NCBI RefSeq assembly: GCF_030936135.1
Contig: NC_082617.1
Span: 1,050,001-1,114,000, forward strand
Reading direction: 5' to 3'
DNA length: 64,000 nucleotides
DNA from: Gavia stellata
Lineage: Eukaryota; Chordata; Aves; Gaviiformes; Gaviidae
Positions 57,995 through 64,000 of the stretch are shown one piece after another; the first letter of the stretch is position 1; each line of letters begins with the position of its first letter. Below the pieces are notes generated by a model, which saw nothing but the letters and a program-made list of their open reading frames with translations, was not told the DNA's origin and did not search any database. The position numbers and the translations under genes were made by a program.

Positions 57995-60832
57995 CTACGC
58001 TTCAGCGAGGCTGCATTCCTCTGTGAAAATAAAGAGAAAGGCTGAGTCTGGGGCTGTGGTCTGGCTAGTCCCATTTAGCACCCAAAATAGACAACCCAGG
58101 AATGAACTTGAGCAAGGCGAAAGCCGCGACGTGTCAAGCCAGAGTGCTTTCTCCTGCCAGCTCAGCCCACAAAGTGGTGGCAGTGATGGGCTGAGCTGGT
58201 CCCTGCCGGCACGTCCTGGCTCCCCGTATCAAGTGCCCAGCTGGGCAGTGCTCACCCTGGCTGGGCAGCATCCTGATCATCTCATCAGTGAATCTCTTCT
58301 GCCTCGCAAGCTTCTTGAACAGCGCTGTGATTTTGGGGCTCACCTGCCGGGTTCTGCCTAAAGGCAAAGACATGAGTTAGCTCCAGGCTGTGGCCTGTCC
58401 CTGCATCTCCTGGGCAGCTGGTGAGCGCACCCAGTCGAGGACGGGATGGATGACGGTCCCTGGGAGAAAGCTGGAGGCAGTGGTGGAGATCCTGGAGAGC
58501 GGTGGTGGCCAGGCACAGGAGACACCCCTCCCAGGGGACAAGATGAAGTGGAGGTCCTGGCACCAGCACAGCATCTCCTCTCTTGGTTCCCATCCCCACT
58601 GTTTCTCCCCACCTTGCAGCAGGACCCCCACTCTTCGCCCCATTTCACCAAGAGACTTGCTCAAGGCCATGGACTCCCAGTATGATGCAAAAGCCTGAGC
58701 CTCAGCCTCCCCTGCCAGCCCCAAATTGCTGCTCCTTCCCCTGCCCCACTTCTGCATCAGGCAAGAGGTCTTGGCAGGAGGGCAGCAGTGAGGAGGGGGT
58801 CTCTCCTGCAGGCCCCCTGACTCCCCACCTCTTGGGACACCTTGAAGCACCCCGACACCTCCGAGCTGTTCACCCCAGTCAGACCACCACTGGCTACGTA
58901 CTGTAGAGCCTCAGCATGTGCAAGGTCTTCCCGTCCTTCACTCTGGAGACAAAGATAACTGCGTATGTCTTGCCGTCAGTATCCACCACCTGTGCCATTT
59001 TATTGCCTCTGTCTGCAAAAGGATGTGGAGGAAAGCAAAAAATTAATTACCTCCTCTTGAGAGCTCCCACACTGCAAAAGGACTGTAAGAGTGTGAATCA
59101 GGATGAGGTGAGGTCCAACCAGCATATTTCTTCTGTGTTTCCCGCTCCTGGTTTTACCTCTTGCTAAGGCTCCTCTGAAAGCCTGGGGGAGCCCACAGAT
59201 CACAGCAGAGCAGAGGGACAGGAACATGAACACAGGAGAGTGTGGGGATAGTCACTGCAGACAGCAGAGTAGCTCCGCCAGTGTCAGACTAACACTTGGG
59301 CTGGGGACAGTGGGAAACCACTTTTGCTGCATCCCTTGGGAACATCCATCCACAGCCCCTTGGCAGAATGACCTGCTTTTTCCCAGGGTTTAAGCTCAGC
59401 CTGAATGTGTCTGTCTCATCGCAGAGCAGCTTCCCAGAGGGAAGGAGCAGGGGGTCCACCATGCTGGAGGGTCACCAGCCCTGGCATGGACCAGCCTTGG
59501 GCTGTGGCTGGTGACTGGCCGCAGAGGGATGTCCCACCCCAGGACCTCAGGAGAGGCAGACAGCCACCCTTGAGGGCCATGTCCCCAGGGACAACCAGCT
59601 GCTTCAGACAAGGATGATGAGAAGTGCCTCCACCCCATCCCGGGGGCCGGGCTCCCCCCCACTCACCAGAGCTGTAGTATTCCCCTGGGATGCCTGTTTG
59701 CTTGTAGATTGACTCCGATTTCTTACATCCCTCCGGGCTGCAAAACAGTGAAGAATGTTCCAGCTGGGGTAAAGTGACCCCTCTTGCCCTCCCCTGGGGA
59801 TGCTGCCTCCAGGGTCGCTACCCCAAACATGGGACTTGCTGTTCAGGGATGGGATGGTGTGGCCAGGGCAGTGGGGGTACAAATGCCACCCTTGGAGCAA
59901 CAGGTGCCAGGGTTGGCAGGGCGCAATGCCAGCACCCAAGGATCACCCAGTGGGGTGACATGCTCTGAGCTGGTGGCATGAGGCTGGTTCTGCTGGGAAA
60001 GCTTTAATCGTAGGGTCCCCTATCATCCTGCTGCATCCCTGCTGGGAGCGGCGGGGTGCCTCAGCCTCCGTGGTGGGACTGCTCCTGGCTCGTGCTGCCC
60101 TGAGCCTGCCTGGGCTGCTCTGAAGAAGGGGTCCCCACGATGCAGCTCTCCCAAGCCCCTGTTTCAAACTGCGGGGCTGGTGGCCCTGCCTCACCCCCTG
60201 CCCAGGTCTTTAGTGGGTGCTGGGTGGAGGCACCCAGGTGGAGACCCACCAGTGGAGGTCCAGGGAGGAGGTCAAAGTGAAGCCCATGGAGAAAAGCACT
60301 TGGCACTTACGTGGGAATAGCAAAGGAGACCTTCAGGTCGCCCTCCCCCAGGACCGCAATGGTGGCCATTGCCATCTTCAGCCCATCCTTCTTTTGGAGG
60401 TAGCTCTCGGAGTCGGAGGCCAGAGCAACGATGTACCATTTCCCTGCAATCTGGCAGAGAGGGTGGGCTGTGAGTCCGGAGGAACAGGCAGGGGCTGCCC
60501 CCCCTCGGGGGCTGAGCCAGGACACCCTCAGGCCATGGGACACTCGCATCTGCTCAGGGCACTAAAATCCTTGCTCGGGCACCTGTGCTGGAGCCCTCAC
60601 CTGGGTGTGACAGCAGAGCCAGCGGCGGCTGCGGGGTCCCCAGCTGCCCCCCAGTACCGAAACACCTCTCCAGTACCCACCCTGGTGACCGGAGACCACG
60701 CTCCCACCTTCCCTTCCCCGGGTTGCTGCAGATCACCTTGCTCTTGTCCAGCCCCGCAGCCCCAAGGTCCTCAGCCTCCGCACGCAGCAAGCAGAGCAGG
60801 GCCAGCCCCAGGCTCAGCCCCACGGTCCTCAT
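57995..60832 (-). CDS. EXFABP: Extracellular fatty acid-binding protein (Ex-FABP), siderocalin-type lipocalin
   Basis: Secreted lipocalin that in chicken binds fatty acids, lysophosphatidic acid and bacterial catecholate siderophores and rises in cartilage, muscle and inflammation. Exons on the minus strand: 60832-60737, 60450-60311, 59737-59667, 59012-58902, 58357-58256 and 58020-57995; all GT/AG, phases agree, 181 residues (chicken about 178). Signal peptide 1-20 (MRTVGLSLGLALLCLLRAEA) closely follows the chicken start. Motif 1 is IAGKWYIVALAS (W37). Motif 2 is DTDGKTYAV, with Gly where most lipocalins have Tyr. Motif 3 is LRLYSRTR. Cys83 and Cys176 (EECSLAEA end) should form the disulfide. 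K107, R126 and R137 have the same spacing (19 and 11) as the pocket Lys/Arg residues I recall for chicken siderophore binding. The last exon adds only E-E-C-S-L-A-E-A. Its neighbours are sister lipocalins. Confidence 0.94.
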
Positions 60833-60892
60833 CTCGCCGCAGCCTCCTCCGGCTTCGCCAGTGGGATGGAGAGTGGTGCCGGGGCTGCCGGC

Positions 60893-60898
60893 TTTATA
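60893..60898 (-). promoter_or_regulatory. TATA box of the Ex-FABP gene
   Basis: GCTATAAAGC on the minus strand gives a TATAAA 61-66 bases upstream of the start codon, placing transcription start near 60865 and leaving a 5' UTR of about 30-40 bases. A TATA promoter fits an inducible secreted protein. Confidence 0.7.
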
Positions 60899-62215
60899 GC
60901 GCGGTGCCCTCCCCGCCCTCTGCCCACCCCGGTGCTACTGCGTGCCCAGCTGCACGCATAACGCTGCTGGTTTTGGCTTGGGCGAGCTGGTGGTTCGAAG
61001 GGCTGAAGTCACCCTGGTGTAAACAGCTTCCTGTCTTGCAGAAGAAGGGAAGTGCCTGCAAGCCCCTGGAAGGGTCTGAGAAGTGGGGTTGCAGGAGCTG
61101 TTGCACCAGCGCTGAAATTTAGGATTTTCCCGGTTTCTTTAGTCGCTTGTGAAAGAACAAAGAGTTTTTGTTTCCCAGCTGGCTGGCAGAGGGCTGCTGG
61201 GAGGAGCGGGGAGGTCCTTCCCGGCATGGGCCATGGCAGCACCGTCATTCAGTGACCCGTCACGAAGGGGCTCGGTGACCCATCCCTCTGGCCAGGCTGG
61301 CATCTGCCCCGAGGCTGCTGCTGGGATCGTGCCCAAACCTGGACGCCCGCATACCGCCGGCATGATCTGACCCCACGGTGCCTGCCCAGGCTCACCCACC
61401 CACCCTGGGGCACGCAGGGTCCACAAAGCGGGATGCACCCAGAGCGGGGCAGGCGGAAGAAGGGGTTCATGTCCCTGTGGGAGTGTGTCCCCTCCTTCCC
61501 AGGGTGTGATGTCCCCTGTGCCCTGGCTCTGATAAGCTCCTGGGGTCACAACCCCAAAAGGGTCTGTGCAGTTTCCTCGCAGCCCTGTGCCTGGCTGGGC
61601 ACTGAGGGACCCCCGCTCTGGGGCAGGAGGGCAGTGGGGGGGACCAGGGGCTGCCTCCGCTCTGCAGGAGGTGGATGGATGCTGCCCTTGGGGCTCATGG
61701 CAGCATGGTCCTACCTTGGTCAGTGGGCAGATGGGGGTACCAAGGGGGATGGGAGACAGGCATGGGCAGCGCAGTCCTGCCTTGCTTTTACCCTGGGCAG
61801 CCGTGGCGCAGCCCCACTCCTTCCTGGGTGGCCCCAGCGGGGGACTGAGAAGGGAATGGGGTGTCCTGGGGACAAGCTGCCTGCCGGGAGCCAGAGCCCG
61901 TGCAGGCAGGGCTGGGCAGCCTGGCTGCTTAACCCTGCCTGCCCAGACCTGCTGCCCACCCAGCCCAGCTGCGCGAACCCCTGTTCATCCCAGCTCAATT
62001 CTCCCCTGCCCGCACCCCCGGCAGTTGCCCCGCTGCATTTTCCCCACCCTCTGTTCCCATCCTCCCCACACTGGGTGCTGCAACAACGCAGCAAAGAAGC
62101 TCCCAACGCCCCTGGGGTGCTGAGAGGAAGGGTCGGATCCAGGACCGCTGGGCTCAGGCTGCCTGGGGACCCTGACAGTACCCCTGCTCCTGCCAACAAA
62201 AACACCAGGCTCTGG
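60899..62215. other. Ex-FABP upstream region to the 3' end of the next lipocalin
   Basis: Intergenic GC-rich sequence with no recognised exon. Long open frames on the plus strand (for example 61433-62392) have no recognisable protein content. Confidence 0.6.
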
Positions 62216-62232
62216 GGCAGCTTCTGCACCTA

Positions 62233-62238
62233 TTTATT
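62233..62238 (-). terminator. Poly(A) signal of the right-edge lipocalin
   Basis: TTTATT on the plus strand reads AATAAA on the minus strand, 145 bases past the spliced stop codon, giving a compact 3' UTR in exon 7. Confidence 0.7.
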
Positions 62239-62382
62239 TAGAAGGGCGAGGTGTGATCCTGGTGTGGGGCAACGGGTCCAGCAGAGCCCGGCTGGGGAGG
62301 GTGGGAAGGGGCAGGATGGAGGGGGGAGCAGAGCCTGGTTTCCACCAGGTCTGGAGGACACACAGCCCTGGCGTTGGCCCTT

Positions 62383-64000
62383 TCAGCTGTAGGGAGGCAG
62401 GACAGACAGACGAGCGGTTAGAGCAGGGGAAAGCAGAGGTGACGCAGAGCCCTGAGGCAGGCGGAGGGCTCCCCGGGGGGGCTGTGAGTCCCTGCTCAAC
62501 CCAGGCCATGCTGGGAGGGAGACTCGGCTTCCCCCGGCCACGCTCACCTGATGGCCTTGGTGCACTGATCTGTTGAAAAGCAAAGAGAGTGGTGAGCATG
62601 CCACGGGCAGTGCCCTGAGCCCCCACGCAGCATCCCCATGCAGAGGGGTCATGCGTGCCACCCCGCACCTTCCTGGCACTCACCCGACTTGGGCAGGATG
62701 GCCAGCATGTCCTTGGTCAGGCCCACGGTGGGGATGAGCTCTTTGAACTTCTGCAGGAGCTGGGGGCTCACGTCCTGCTCCCTCGCTGCAGCCAGACACC
62801 CAAAGTGGGGGCTGGTGAGTGCGGGGGGACCCAGCAGCAAGCCGCACACCGGGGGTCTGGCTCCCGCAGGCCAGTGGATGGGACCCCAGGGAAGGGCAAA
62901 GGCGAAGCCATGGAGGTACAGGGTGGACACTGGGTGCCCCACGGCTGCCCTAGGCTGGCAGCAAAGGGGCACAAGCCCCTTGGGATGAGCAAACCACCCA
63001 CCTGGGGTGGTACGAGGCAGCTGATGGGGCTGGGGGTCCACAGCTGGACTGGGACACTGCAGGGGGGCTTCAGTTCAAACCGCAATCAGCTGGGGATATT
63101 TTTGGTGCAAGGTTTCATTTAACCCAAAACGAATTCCCTGGGTGCCAGCACATTGGGTGCTGACGTGGTGGCCCCAGGCGGCAGTGGGAAGCCCAGCCCC
63201 TGCCCCCCCACCAGTGCCCGTATCCCTCCCCGGGGAGCTGCGGGTGCCATCCCCACTCCCAACACCCACTGAGGAGCTGCAGCGCGGTGCTGGGCTCCGG
63301 CCCGTTCTCCTGGAACTCGTGCACGATAGCGTAGTGGCTGTAGTCCGTCTCCATCACACACAGGTCCCTCTTCTCTTGTGCTGCTAAAGGACCCCAGACG
63401 GTGCCCGGTCAGGCAACGTGGCACAGCCCGGGCACCTCCGCAGCCCCCACCAGGGCTCACGGCTCAGGGCCCGAGCCCTGGATTTGCCCGAGGAGGGATA
63501 TGAGAAGGGAACCCCTGTGCGACCCGGCGGAGCCACGTGCCCACCCGCAGCATGACCTCTCGCCAAGCAATGGAGGCAGAGGGGCCAAATCCGCTTCCCG
63601 CTGCTCCCCCGGCACAGGGGACCGGTGATGCCCACCCTCCATTTCAGGGTGTCTGTGGCTCCGATCCCCCCTGCCCACACGTACCCACGTAGTGTCCTGC
63701 CTGCCCGCTTTGCTGGAAGAGCAGCTCAAACTCTTGGCATCTGTCCAGCCTGGAAAGGGAAAATAGAAACAGCAAACGCAGCTGGACGCCACGTGAGAGG
63801 GCAGCGGGGTGGCGGGTCGGGGGGAGCCCAGCCTGCCCCGGGGACGTGCCAGGGCGCAGGTAGGACCGAGCGCCACGGGGCAGCAGGTCTGCGGGAGGAT
63901 GCTCCTCACCCAGCCGCCTTGGTGGGGTGGGGGGTCCCCTGGCCCCAGAGGGACACAGCGAGCAGGATGGGCACTCACAGGGGCCAGACAAGCTTCATAG
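62383..64000 (-). CDS. Secreted lipocalin, 5'-partial at the right edge
   Basis: A third lipocalin; its first exon and most of exon 2 lie beyond the window. Exons on the minus strand: 64000-63979 (end of exon 2), 63749-63685, 63380-63270, 62785-62684, 62569-62548 and 62386-62383, with all phases joining. The visible protein runs MKLVWPLLDRCQEFELLFQQ, then SGQAGHYVAQEKRDLCVMET (motif 2 at METDYSHYAIV), STALQLLTREQDVSPQLLQK (motif 3 region) and LAILPKSDQCTKAIS. The Cys in LDRC should pair with the Cys in SDQC. Sizes match Ex-FABP (exon 4 is 111 bases, exon 5 is 102). The stop codon is made by splicing: exon 6 ends ATC AG and exon 7 opens C TGA. Possible orthologs are the CAL-beta/CAL-gamma type lipocalins described near Ex-FABP in chicken, but which one cannot be decided. 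Confidence 0.88.

Noticed and set aside
61122-61131. NF-kappaB-like site (GGGAAAATCC on minus) upstream of Ex-FABP
   Set aside because: Tempting given inflammatory induction of this gene, but it misses the consensus at one key position and single short motifs are expected by chance.

Overview
The window looks like avian genomic DNA from a GC-rich, gene-dense region, probably a microchromosome. Evidence: CR1 retrotransposon copies in both orientations, spliced vertebrate genes with small exons, CpG islands, a POU5F3 gene (lost in placental mammals) next to NPDC1, and an extracellular fatty acid-binding protein (Ex-FABP) gene, a lipocalin best known from birds. From memory, this corresponds to chicken chromosome 17 and human 9q34.3, where NPDC1 also lies near lipocalins. 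The species cannot be named.

Every recognisable gene reads on the minus strand. From left to right: POU5F3 (218-3960, last exon beyond the left edge) with a CpG-island promoter and a candidate upstream enhancer; 5.7 kb of intergenic DNA; NPDC1 (9810-34767, nine coding exons, complete), whose first two introns (13.7 and 8.3 kb) make up about a third of the window and hold a 1.7 kb minisatellite, a CR1 copy and an unusual 87-base palindrome; 4 kb of spacer; a lipocalin with five clear exons but no recognisable last exon (38884-42589); a broken olfactory receptor (about 45119-46152); an AT-richer stretch of roughly 11 kb with an old CR1 copy and no recognisable gene; a complete six-coding-exon Ex-FABP gene (57995-60832); and the 3' part of a third lipocalin that runs off the right edge (62383-64000).

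Functionally the left part combines an embryonic pluripotency/germline transcription factor with a neural membrane protein. The right part is a secreted-carrier (lipocalin) cluster sharing one exon plan (exon 4 is 111 bases in all three genes), with Ex-FABP the likely innate-immunity, siderophore- and lipid-binding member. Exon borders were placed by hand from splice signals and reading phase; phases join correctly in all genes except at the 3' end of the first lipocalin. No tRNA, rRNA, CRISPR array, or recognisable retroviral or Polinton element was seen. An ancient hAT-like DNA transposon and a possible MIR-type SINE remnant are present.
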